A DNA stretch of 64,000 nt, taken from assembly GCF_000515115.1 (NCBI RefSeq), contig NZ_AZXF01000018.1, positions 204-64,203 on the forward strand. The letters are read 5' to 3'. Numbering within the stretch: the first letter of the stretch is position 1; every line of letters begins with the position of its first letter. Of the stretch, positions 17,014 to 24,727 are shown one piece after another. Source of the stretch: Nocardiopsis sp. CNT312 (GTDB taxonomy: Bacteria; Actinomycetota; Actinomycetes; Streptosporangiales; Streptosporangiaceae). A program made the position numbers and the translations under genes. A model generated the notes under the pieces. The model saw only the letters and a list, made by a program, of their open reading frames with translations. It ran no database searches and was not told the DNA's origin.

Positions 17014-18720
17014 ATTGGGGTCCCTGACGACCCGAAAACACGAAAGGTGCCCTGACCTGCAAGGATGCGAGTGTCGAAATCGTATCCGGTACACAAGTCA
17101 GGAGCACCTTTCTGGTGAGCGACCCTACACCGTGGGACCAACGCCTGTACGTGACCTCCGACGGCAAGAACCTCATCGGACACGCAGGAGCCGTGCTCCT
17201 GCGTAAGCTCGCCGACCGCACCGGACTCACCCGAGCCCTGTCCGGCACACTGCCCTCCAGCACCGCCAACACCTGGCGGGACCGGGCCACGGTACTCGTC
17301 CACCTGGCGGTGGCGATCGCACTCGGCACGCGCAGCCTGCTGGAAGCCGAACAACTGGGTCTGCACCAGCAGCCGTTGCCGGGCACCCCCGCCTCGGACT
17401 CGACCACCCGCCGGCTCCTGGCCGCCATGGACGAAGCGATGACAGCCAAGATCGCGAAAGCGCGGCGACGGATCCGCCGCCACGTGTGGACACTGCTACA
17501 CCTGCGACCAGGCGGATTTCCGTACCTGACCGTGGCCGGACGGCACCTGAAGGGGTGGATCGTCGTCGACCTGGACGCCACCGTCACCACGAGCGCCTCC
17601 AAGAAGGAGAAAGCCGCACCCACGTTCAAGGGCACGTTCGGGTTCCACCCGCTGGGAGCCTGGTGCGCCAACACCGGCGAGAGCCTGGCGATGCACCTGC
17701 GGCCCGGCAACGCTGGAGCCAACACCGTCGATGACCACGTGCGTGTCCTGGCCGACGCCCTCGACCAGGTCCCCGGCCCGGCCCGCGCCAAGCTCCTCAT
17801 CCGCATCGACGGTGCGGGCGCCACGCACGAGTTGTTGAAGCACCTGGAAGCGCTGAACACCACCCGGCGCACCGTCCGCTACACGGTGGGCTGGAAGATC
17901 ACATCCGCCGACGAGGCCGCGATCGCCCGCCTGCCCGAGAGCGCGTGGGAAACAGCGCTGGCCCAGGACGGAAGCCTCCAGGAGGGCTACCAGATCGCGG
18001 AGCTGACGGGGGTGAACACGCGCCAGGGCTGGCCCGAGGGCCTGCGGCTGATCGTCCGTCGGGTCCGTCCCTGGGGCCGGCACGCCAAGAAGCTGACCGC
18101 CCTGGAGAAGCACACCGGGTGGAAGTACGCGGTCCTGGCCACCAACATCGGCCGCATGCACCGCATCGCCGGATCCCGCCAGATCCAATTCCTGGACGCG
18201 CTGCACCGCGACCACGCCGAGGTCGAGGACCGGGTGCGCACGAACAAGGCCATGGGGCCGGCCAACCTCCCCTCCCAGTCCTGGACGGTGAATCGCGGCT
18301 GGGTGCTCGCCGCGAATCTCGCCTGTGACCTGGATGCTTGGCTGCGGCTGCCCACTCTTCACGACCAGGCGGACCTGGCCGGCGCCGAGCCGGACACCAT
18401 GCGCTTTCGCCTCTACCATCTGCCCGCCCGTCTGGCTCGTCATGCGAGGCGCCGCTACCTGCGTTTGGAGCGCACCTGGCCCTGGGCCGAGGCATTCACC
18501 GCCTGCTGGGCGAGGCTGAACGTGCTTCCGGCCGTCACCTGACGGCTGTGTCCCGTCCTGACAAGGACCGGGAAGGAAGGGCCTGTTCCCAGGCCTGTGG
18601 AACCCGGCGCACCCCGCGGCGTCACGCGACGGCCCGTCCTCCCCCGGCGGAGGACATTACGGGCAAACTGCCGGGCAGGTCAGCGGCCGATCCCCGCTGA
18701 GGAATCGAGGCCAAGCGTGA
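17010..18720 (+). mobile_element. IS1380-family insertion element (ends not resolved)
   Basis: The element carries the transposase at 17115-18542. The left end lies near 17008-17030, where the ATP-grasp homology stops. The right end should lie within about 200 bp after the transposase; GAGGAATCGAGGCC near 18699 is a candidate, but I could not find a convincing inverted pair by eye. Confidence 0.5.
17115..18542 (+). CDS. IS1380-family transposase
   Basis: 475 residues from GTG 17115. Typical IS1380 landmarks: AVLLRKLADRTGLTRALSG at the N-terminus, WIVVDLDATVTTSASKKEKA with the first catalytic Asp, GTFGFHPLGAWCANTGESLA, LLIRIDGAGATHELL with the second Asp, and the C-terminal WTVNRGWVLAANLACDLDAWL. 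The frame is intact, so the element may be active. Its insertion ended the diiron-oxygenase operon within an ATP-grasp gene. Confidence 0.85.
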   Translation: MSDPTPWDQRLYVTSDGKNLIGHAGAVLLRKLADRTGLTRALSGTLPSSTANTWRDRATVLVHLAVAIALGTRSLLEAEQLGLHQQPLPGTPASDSTTRRLLAAMDEAMTAKIAKARRRIRRHVWTLLHLRPGGFPYLTVAGRHLKGWIVVDLDATVTTSASKKEKAAPTFKGTFGFHPLGAWCANTGESLAMHLRPGNAGANTVDDHVRVLADALDQVPGPARAKLLIRIDGAGATHELLKHLEALNTTRRTVRYTVGWKITSADEAAIARLPESAWETALAQDGSLQEGYQIAELTGVNTRQGWPEGLRLIVRRVRPWGRHAKKLTALEKHTGWKYAVLATNIGRMHRIAGSRQIQFLDALHRDHAEVEDRVRTNKAMGPANLPSQSWTVNRGWVLAANLACDLDAWLRLPTLHDQADLAGAEPDTMRFRLYHLPARLARHARRRYLRLERTWPWAEAFTACWARLNVLPAVT

Positions 18721-18955
18721 CACGACGATGCCCTACGCCACCACCGGAATGGCGACAGAGCCCTTATCTTTACAGTCCCCGCCCTGCTTGTGCCAGTTAG
18801 TGAAGTTTATCCCCTGGCGTCCCACTTGAGCCTGACACAGAGGGTACCCGCAACGAAGCAATGGGAGAAGCGCCGAGACCAGCGCTGACACACCCGGCTC
18901 CAGCGCCCCTCCACCGCACGAGTACGGACCCGAAGCCCGACTCACCGGTCAGGAT
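18543..18955. other. IS-flanking sequence without a gene
   Basis: No coding frame is supported. The stretch contains the right end of the IS1380-type element and, at 18781-18850, a 70-bp sequence repeated at 28697-28766. Confidence 0.45.
18781..18850 (+). repeat. 70-bp direct repeat, copy 1
   Basis: Starts GCCCTGCTTGTGCCAGTTAG and ends near ACAGAGGGTACCCGC. It is about 85 percent identical over its length to 28697-28766 in the same orientation. Both copies sit in IS debris, so this is probably the terminal part of a mobile element I cannot name. Confidence 0.5.
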
Positions 18956-19174
18956 TCATTTGGTCCCCTCTTCAAGGCGCAGAGCGACACCCAGAGCAAA
19001 GAAGGTGGGAGCCCACTCCCCCACGAAGATGCCCCACCGGTCGGCCCGGTCCGTACCGGCTTCTTCCTTCTTCTTCGAAAGGGTCCAGGCCAGAAAGGAC
19101 AGACCGATACTGGCAGTTCCTGCGGCGTAGGCCATCTCCGAGGTGACGCCCAGCTCGGACAGCTTCGCGATCAT
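18956..19174 (-). CDS. Small two-helix membrane protein
   Basis: 72 residues from ATG 19174, preceded by GTGGGAG at a good distance. It has one clear hydrophobic helix (MAYAAGTASIGLSFLAWTLS), a charged middle (KKKEEAGTDRADR) and a second moderately hydrophobic segment (WAPTFFALGVALRL). Codon use is genuine-looking. No family is recognised; a membrane location is predicted. Confidence 0.65.
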   Translation of the reverse strand: MIAKLSELGVTSEMAYAAGTASIGLSFLAWTLSKKKEEAGTDRADRWGIFVGEWAPTFFALGVALRLEEGTK

Positions 19175-19816
19175 AGTGACTCCCACATAGTGGATAACGG
19201 TCTAGCGACCCCTCCCCGAGAATGAGCCAACCTAGTATCAACGGCGGGCAAAACACCGCTCACCCGATCACATCAATCCCTGGGAACGCAGTTTCACCCT
19301 TGCGATCGGGCACCCTCCGGTTCGCAACACTCGTGCGCAGGCAGCCTCGATGCCAGGGCCCGGAACGCGTGCCAGACCTGTGATCCCGTCTCCTCTCCAA
19401 CCAGCTCCGGGGTCTTCTCAGAACAAGTTCAGCCGGTTACCCGTCGGCCCCCGCGATGCCGTCCCCTGGAGACCACCAGCTCCGAACAGGCCCCAAGTCC
19501 GGAGCGACAGAACCCGGCAGAGAGCGCGAAGCGCGCCGAACACCGGGCTGGTCCCACCACGAGCCCCGTTCCCAGGGACGCGACTCGCACGGGTTCCGCC
19601 GGGAGGCACCCACTCGCCGCCCAGGCCCACCTGCCAAGTGCCATAGCAGGCGAACGAGGGCTCCGACAGACCGCCGTGGTCACTCTGCGAACCGGTCCGA
19701 CCCTCTTCGAGCACGACCGAACCGACCACTCTTCAATCACTCACAGTGATCGACTTTGCCCGGAAAATCACAGCTGAGGCGATTGTGTAGATTCACGGCC
19801 GGGTAGTTGCCGGGCC
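19175..19816. other. Non-coding stretch
   Basis: Frames in 19350-19750 are rich in Pro/Arg and lack a coherent GC third-position pattern, so none is called. The last 80 bases are lower in GC and contain TAGATT near 19789, a possible -10 element for the methyltransferase operon. Confidence 0.45.
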
Positions 19817-20479
19817 ATGCTGATCGTGAGACCACCGGGTGTCTACCGAGCCCAACAGGACACCTCATTGCTGCGCGCCGTGCTGCGCCAGAGGGGTCGG
19901 CTCGACCAGCTCACCGGCCGCTCGGTCCTGGACGTCTGTTCGGGTACCGGAGCTCTGGGCATCGAGGCCCTACGTTCCGGTGCGGCCAGCCTCACCTGCG
20001 TTGACCTATCACTGCGCTCAGTCCTGGCCAGCTGGCTCAACAGTCGGTTACACGGAGTCCCCGCGACGGTCCGGCGCGGTGACCTGTTCTCTCCCGTGCT
20101 CCCGAGACGCTTCGACCTCGTGCTCGCCAACCCGCCCTACATGCCCGCTGCCAGTCTGACACCACCCCGCCACCGGATGGCGAGGTGCTGGGACGCAGGA
20201 CCCAACGGGCGAATCCTGCTGGACCGTATCTGCGCGGAAGCGAGCTCGGTACTCAACGATGACGGAACCCTGCTGCTCGTACAGTCCGGGCTCGCCGACG
20301 AGCAGGCCACCTTGGACCGGCTCATGAAAGCCGGGCTGGTACCTGAGGTTCTCGCCAGAGCCCGTGTTCCGTTCGGCCCGGTGCTGCGAGCGCGTGCTCC
20401 GGTGCTGCGCGCCCGCGGGTTGCTGGCCTTCGAGCAGACGGAGGAGGAACTCGTGGTCATCGAGGCGTGCCATGGCTGA
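19817..20479 (+). CDS. HemK2-like class I methyltransferase
   Basis: 220 residues. Motif I is VLDVCSGTGALGIEALRSGA, followed by LTCVDLSLRSV, and the catalytic NPPY motif lies in FDLVLANPPYMPA. NPPY marks N-methyltransferases acting on glutamine (HemK/Mtq2), adenine or guanine. Its length and short C-terminus fit the small HemK2-like group. It is translationally coupled (8-bp overlap) to a CDGSH protein and, through it, to a heme-oxygenase-like diiron protein, so the substrate may be specific to that operon. Confidence 0.78.
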   Translation: MLIVRPPGVYRAQQDTSLLRAVLRQRGRLDQLTGRSVLDVCSGTGALGIEALRSGAASLTCVDLSLRSVLASWLNSRLHGVPATVRRGDLFSPVLPRRFDLVLANPPYMPAASLTPPRHRMARCWDAGPNGRILLDRICAEASSVLNDDGTLLLVQSGLADEQATLDRLMKAGLVPEVLARARVPFGPVLRARAPVLRARGLLAFEQTEEELVVIEACHG

Positions 20480-20687
20480 GGCCCGTCGCCGAGTCATCAT
20501 CACCGGTGACGGCCCGATCCTCGTCTACGGACCGGTCGACGTGGAGATGCCCGACGGAACACGCGTGCGCAGCGACCGGACGGTGACCGCGCTGTGCGTG
20601 TGCGGCCGCAGTCGGCGCCGACCGTTCTGCGATACCAGCCACCGTCGACGCGCACGCGACAACAGCAGACAGGAACGCGACCCATGA
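20472..20687 (+). CDS. CDGSH-type iron-sulfur protein
   Basis: 71 residues. The cluster-binding motif is CVCGRSRRRPFCDTSH, that is C-x-C-x2-S-x3-P-x-C-D-x-S-H, with Thr in the place of the usual Gly. Such proteins bind a labile [2Fe-2S] cluster through three Cys and one His and act in electron or cluster transfer. It lies between the methyltransferase and the diiron gene, overlapping both (8 bp and 4 bp). An electron donor or cluster source for the diiron protein is likely (inference). Confidence 0.85.
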   Translation: MAEARRRVIITGDGPILVYGPVDVEMPDGTRVRSDRTVTALCVCGRSRRRPFCDTSHRRRARDNSRQERDP

Positions 20688-21685
20688 ACACAACGATGCC
20701 GAGCACACCGGTTCTGCCCGCCCCTCAAGGCCCGGTCTCCGCAGCGGTGCTGTCCGCACTGCGTGGGAACCGGACCGCGTTTCCCACCGTGGACCGGGCC
20801 GCGCCCTACGGGAAGGACCTCCAGCTGGCGCTCTACTGCTGTTACGAAACCCATTACCGCGGGTTCGAGGGGGTCGACCCCGCCCGCGAATGGGACCCTA
20901 CTCTGCTCACGGTCCGCACCGAGCTGGAAAGGGTCTTCCTCGACGCGCTCAGAGACGACGTTCCCACCGGCACGGACGTTGAGGACGAGCTCGCCGAACT
21001 CCTCGTCGAACACGTCGACGCGTTCGGTGTCTCCCATCACCTGCGCCGTCAGGGGGAGCTGTGGCAACTGCGCGAATACGTCGCGCACCGCTCGCTCTAC
21101 CACCTAAAGGAAGCCGACCCTCAGACCTTCGCCATACCTCGCCTGGAGGGCCCGCCGAAGGCCGCTCTGATGACGGTGCAACACGACGAGTACGGCGCGG
21201 GGGATACCGAGCGGGCGCACTCCAAGCTCTACGCCGACATGATGGGCGAACTCAGCCTCTCGCAGGCTTACGGTGCCTACCTCGATTCCGCGCCCGCCGA
21301 GATGCTGGCCGAGGTCAACTTCATGTCACTGTGCGGGCTGCACCGGGGGTTGCGCGCGGCGCTGATCGGACAGTTCGCCACCGTCGAGCTCACCTCCTCT
21401 CCCGGCTCGGACCGACTGGTCAAGGCAATGCGCAGACTGGGCTGCGGTCCGGCTGCCATCAGGTTCTACGCCGAACACGTGGAGGCCGACGCGATGCACG
21501 AACAGCTCGTGCGGCGCAAGGTGATCGCGCCGTTACTGAGTGCCGAACCCGAACTGGCCCCCGACGTCGTGCTCGGAATCCGCGCCAGCACGTTCCTGAC
21601 CGCCCGGTTCGAGGGTCGTCTACTGCACCATTGGAATCGCGGCGAATCGAGCTTCCACGAGGTAGCGGAAGCAGGGAACGCATGA
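20684..21685 (+). CDS. Heme-oxygenase-like diiron oxidase (iron-containing redox enzyme family)
   Basis: 333 residues, all-helical. Candidate metal ligands lie in CCYETHYRGFEG (Glu, His), VQHDEYGAGDTERAHSKLY (Glu/Asp, His) and HVEADAMHEQ (Glu/Asp, His), the order seen in heme-oxygenase-like diiron oxidases (HDO fold; relatives include UndA, SznF and FlcE). Such enzymes do N-oxygenation, C-C cleavage or desaturation. This subtype, coupled with a CDGSH protein and a methyltransferase, is common in actinomycetes but I know of no assigned reaction. Confidence 0.78.
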   Translation: MNTTMPSTPVLPAPQGPVSAAVLSALRGNRTAFPTVDRAAPYGKDLQLALYCCYETHYRGFEGVDPAREWDPTLLTVRTELERVFLDALRDDVPTGTDVEDELAELLVEHVDAFGVSHHLRRQGELWQLREYVAHRSLYHLKEADPQTFAIPRLEGPPKAALMTVQHDEYGAGDTERAHSKLYADMMGELSLSQAYGAYLDSAPAEMLAEVNFMSLCGLHRGLRAALIGQFATVELTSSPGSDRLVKAMRRLGCGPAAIRFYAEHVEADAMHEQLVRRKVIAPLLSAEPELAPDVVLGIRASTFLTARFEGRLLHHWNRGESSFHEVAEAGNA

Positions 21686-21966
21686 GACCACCCAGACCAA
21701 CGCCACGGGCCGGTGCCTTCCGCTCAACACAGCCAGGCAGACGACCGGCCTACCCACAGACATCGGCAAAGCACCTGGCGAAGCCCGAGACTTGAGCCCT
21801 CGGACAAATCTGACGAGACACCAACGAATTTTGCCCGGACCCGCGTGCTCCGTTCGTGCTCCGCAGTTTTGGACCGGGACGTCAGCAGGCGGCACAGAAC
21901 GGCATCCTGATTCAGATGGTGCGGGACGTAACAGTACGAAGTAACACGCGTCGGTACCCGGGCACC

Positions 21967-22012
21967 ACTTCTAATCCGACGGTCGCAGGTTCGAATCCTG
22001 CCGAGTGCGCCA
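21967..22012 (+). other. 3' half of a tRNA-Arg(TCT) gene, probable att scar
   Basis: The segment reads anticodon loop CTTCTAA with anticodon TCT, then GGTCGCAGGTTCGAATCC with a perfect T-arm, and the acceptor end GAGTGCGCCA. The upstream sequence cannot pair to make the D-arm or the 5' anticodon strand, so only the 3' part is present. Duplicated 3' tRNA ends are the usual attachment site left by tyrosine-recombinase integrative elements. No integrase gene is visible in the window. Confidence 0.7.
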
Positions 22013-22299
22013 CAAAACCCCAGGTCAGACCGGGCGTGCGAGTCGAACAGGCGAGGCGGGACACCCGTCTGGGGGCGGATTTTGCTCCGTGTGTACTCCC
22101 CAGCGCAAGGTCCCGTACGTCCGAGCGAGGACCTCCCAGAGTATTTTGCCATCCCGTGACCCAGACGGCTGTGGGCCGTGTCCGCCCGCCAGCGCCCCAC
22201 AGGCGCCCCGACTCCGTGGTATGGGGCACCGCTGGGACCCGGGCACGCCCTGCCCCATACCCCGCGACAACGCCACAGGCCCGCTCCAGCACGCCCGTG

Positions 22300-22926
22300 T
22301 CACGCATCCGCTGGACCAGGGGCCCGATCCTCACCCAGCCAGGGCAGGCACGCCACACCCTCGACCATCCGCAGGAGACAATCCACCAGCGAGCCCTCCT
22401 CCCTCCACAGGAACCCGCTGCAGGAGACCATCACGGGCCAGCAGTCCGGCTCGCCCACCGCGTGCCAATACCCCACCGCTCCGGACTCGTGGCTCCCCCA
22501 CGGCACGAGCTCGGCCAGGCCCGGAGCCATCATGAACACGCAGCGCTCACCGGTGTCCGCGTCCTCCAGCACCTCACGGCCCACTCGTTGCAGCTCCGAG
22601 CGCATCCACCGCGCGGAACCGGTCTCGCCCTCCCCCAGGGCCCTAAGGTCGGTGGCCGCCGAGACCTCCTGCTCCAGAGGCGCGCGCAGATTCAACCGGA
22701 CAGGAGACCCCACGGGAAAGGACACCTCCTCGAAACGGGGCATGTGCACCTCCAACTGCCCCACCCACAGCTCCCGGCAGCGGTCCGAGAGCGCTTTGAA
22801 GTCCGCGGGCAGCCGCAGCCCCAGCACCGTCTCGACCAGGTCCCGCTCCGCCTCTTGGCGCTGATACCGGCGGCGCGGCGCGCCCGCTCGGCAGATCAGC
22901 TCCTCGACCCGCTCCTCCCACCCCAT
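22300..22926 (-). CDS. SMI1/KNR4 (SUKH)-like protein
   Basis: 208 residues, taking the ATG at 22926 (MGWEERVEELICRAG). The helix-strand start WEERVEELI, the LRLPADFKALSDRC core and the conserved WGSHESGAVGYWH segment fit the SUKH superfamily, whose bacterial members are mainly immunity proteins of polymorphic toxins. No toxin gene adjoins it. The gene lies next to the tRNA-Arg scar and is divergent from a DUF1963-like gene across 130 bp. Confidence 0.65.
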   Translation of the reverse strand: MGWEERVEELICRAGAPRRRYQRQEAERDLVETVLGLRLPADFKALSDRCRELWVGQLEVHMPRFEEVSFPVGSPVRLNLRAPLEQEVSAATDLRALGEGETGSARWMRSELQRVGREVLEDADTGERCVFMMAPGLAELVPWGSHESGAVGYWHAVGEPDCWPVMVSCSGFLWREEGSLVDCLLRMVEGVACLPWLGEDRAPGPADA

Positions 22927-23056
22927 ACCGCCTCCCAGCCAGCACGCCTGTCCGGCCACCGCCCCACGACCCGGCCGGAGTCCGGGTGGCGGACTGTCGG
23001 TTCCAGCACCTAGAGTCCCCTACGACCCGCACAGCCCACACCCCGGAAAACCCCAC

Positions 23057-23947
23057 ATGAGCCGCCACACCCTGCCCCGACCGGTCAACGTCGAGGACCT
23101 CTTCCCCGAACTGCGCCCCTGGCGCAAGGAAGCCATACGCCTGCATCCGCGTCCGGGCAACCCCTCCCTCCACGACAGCTCCGTCGGCGGCCCGCTCCTG
23201 TGGCCCGAAGGCGAACCCTGGCCCGTATGCGACGGCGACCATGACGACCGCGACACCCAGGAACCCCACGAGGGGGAGGTCTACCTCGTCCCCGTCGTCC
23301 AGCTCCACCAAGACCACGCCCCCGACGCGCCCTTCCCTGCGGGACGCGACCTCCTCCAGGTGCTGTGGTGCCCCTACGACCACGGCGAACTGCACTGCCC
23401 CCTGCCGCGGGTGTACTGGCGCACCTCACACGAGGTACACCGGGTCCGTCCCACACCCTCACCACACGCCGAAGCATCGGAGAGGTACATCCCCGACCCC
23501 TGCACGCTCCACCCCGAAACGGTGAGCGAGTACCCCAGCGGGGACCTCCCCGAGGGCCTGGACGACCTCCTGTGTGTGCGCTTCGACCAACTGGAGCAGG
23601 ACACCGGTTGGAGCTACCAGTACCACCTCTCCGACGCCCCCGGCATCAAGATCGGCGGCTACCCGGGCTGGACCCAGGACCCGGTGTGGCCGGAGTGCGG
23701 CTCGTGCGAGCAGACCATGGACCACCTGCTCACCGTCTCCACCTGGGAGTACGATGCAGCCTCCTGGCACACCTGGCTCCCGGTGGAGGACCGGCCCGGC
23801 GACGGCGAAGAGCCGTGGGACCACGAGCGGGCCCGCGCGGCACAGAACCCCGCCGGGCTGATGCTGGGAGACGCCGGCGGCCTCTACGTCTTCGAGTGCC
23901 GCTCCTGCCCCGACCGCCCCACCGACCACTGGTTCGACTGCTCCTGA
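23057..23947 (+). CDS. DUF1963-like (YwqG-type) hypothetical protein
   Basis: 296 residues. Characteristic features are SSVGGPLLWPEGEPWPVC at the N-terminus, KIGGYPGWTQDPVWPECGSC with a paired cysteine, and a C-terminal FECRSCPD ending in HWFDCS. The GG-x-P-x-W-x-Q element and zinc-type cysteines resemble DUF1963 proteins, which frequently occur as immunity or accessory proteins beside SUKH genes. Function unknown. Start chosen as the first ATG (23057) after a GC-poorer gap. Confidence 0.65.
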   Translation: MSRHTLPRPVNVEDLFPELRPWRKEAIRLHPRPGNPSLHDSSVGGPLLWPEGEPWPVCDGDHDDRDTQEPHEGEVYLVPVVQLHQDHAPDAPFPAGRDLLQVLWCPYDHGELHCPLPRVYWRTSHEVHRVRPTPSPHAEASERYIPDPCTLHPETVSEYPSGDLPEGLDDLLCVRFDQLEQDTGWSYQYHLSDAPGIKIGGYPGWTQDPVWPECGSCEQTMDHLLTVSTWEYDAASWHTWLPVEDRPGDGEEPWDHERARAAQNPAGLMLGDAGGLYVFECRSCPDRPTDHWFDCS

Positions 23948-24092
23948 ACTGAGCTCTCCCGGCCAGCGCACGGCACCGCTGACCAGTGCTCATATGGTCA
24001 GGACACCACAGCCCCAACCAGCGGCCGTGGAGCCCACACAGGCCCACACAGACCCCGGGGTGCCGGTTGGGGTGGTGGGTGCGGCCGGGGGG

Positions 24093-24727
24093 TCATCCGG
24101 GGGTGAGCAGGGTGCTCATCCGGTGGACGCGGTCGGTCTGGAGAAAGGTGAGCCAGTCCCATGCGCCTTCTTCGGCGCCGATCCAGGAGGCGAGGCAGCG
24201 GCGGAAGAACTGGGAGGGGGCGCCGGTGGCGGTGCCGATCCAGTCGTGTTCGGGGGTGCCGAGGGCGAGGTAGGAGCGGTGCCGGTCGTGGACCAGGTGG
24301 TGGGCGGCGTCGATCCAGTCGTGTTCGGGGGTGCATGGTGACGGGTGCGGGGACGCGGTCGAGGAAGGCGTGGTGGTCGCGGTCGGTGGCCACGACGTGG
24401 ATGTGGGTGTGGTCGTAGCAGGCGCCGCCTTTGTCGCGGAAGTCGTAGCTGCCGTGTTCGAAGACGAGGCTGTCCAGGCCGCTGCGTCGGCGGGAGTGCG
24501 TTGATCCACTCGGCCGTGGCCTCGGCGGTCGCTCCGACCAGGCGGGGCAGGTTGCGTTCCTCGGAGTCGGATGCCGTGCGCACGACGAGGTGGGTATCGG
24601 GTGCGAACCGTTCCCGGAGTTGGCGGCCGGTGACCGAGGCCGGGTTCGGGAAGGCCTGGACGGGTGTGCGCAGCAGGCCGTGGCGTTCCAGGGCGGTGAC
24701 GGCCCGCGCCTTGCCCATGGCGTTCAT
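24093..24727 (-). pseudogene. HIT-domain fusion protein, disrupted by two frameshifts
   Basis: The ATG at 24727 overlaps the upstream stop by ATGA. Coding continues in one frame for about 75 residues (HLVVRTASDSEERNLPRL, reminiscent of a PEP-synthase ATP-binding subdomain). After a shift near 24495 the second frame gives GLDSLVFEHGSYDFRDKG and CYDHTHIHVVA, a HIT-type His triad. After another shift near 24335 the third frame gives PEHDWIDAAHHLVHDRH to the stop at 24093. The protein is coherent only if two one-base indels are corrected. As sequenced it is broken. Confidence 0.62.
24236..24334. repeat. 24-bp direct repeat spaced 75 bp inside the HIT gene
   Basis: CGATCCAGTCGTGTTCGGGG plus GTGC occurs at 24236-24259 and again at 24311-24334. 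The offset of 75 bp keeps the reading frame and encodes the repeated segment TPEHDWI. The downstream frameshift lies directly beside the second copy. Confidence 0.8.

Noticed and set aside
17115..18542. IS4-family assignment of the transposase
   Set aside because: The N-terminal and C-terminal landmarks fit IS1380 better than classical IS4 (no Y-R-E-K stretch).
19350..19749. Several 60-100 codon frames on both strands
   Set aside because: They overlap each other, lack ribosome binding sites and have low-complexity Pro/Arg/Gly composition.
21960..22015. Complete tRNA gene
   Set aside because: The 5' half (acceptor strand, D-arm, 5' anticodon strand) is missing, so only a 3' fragment was called.
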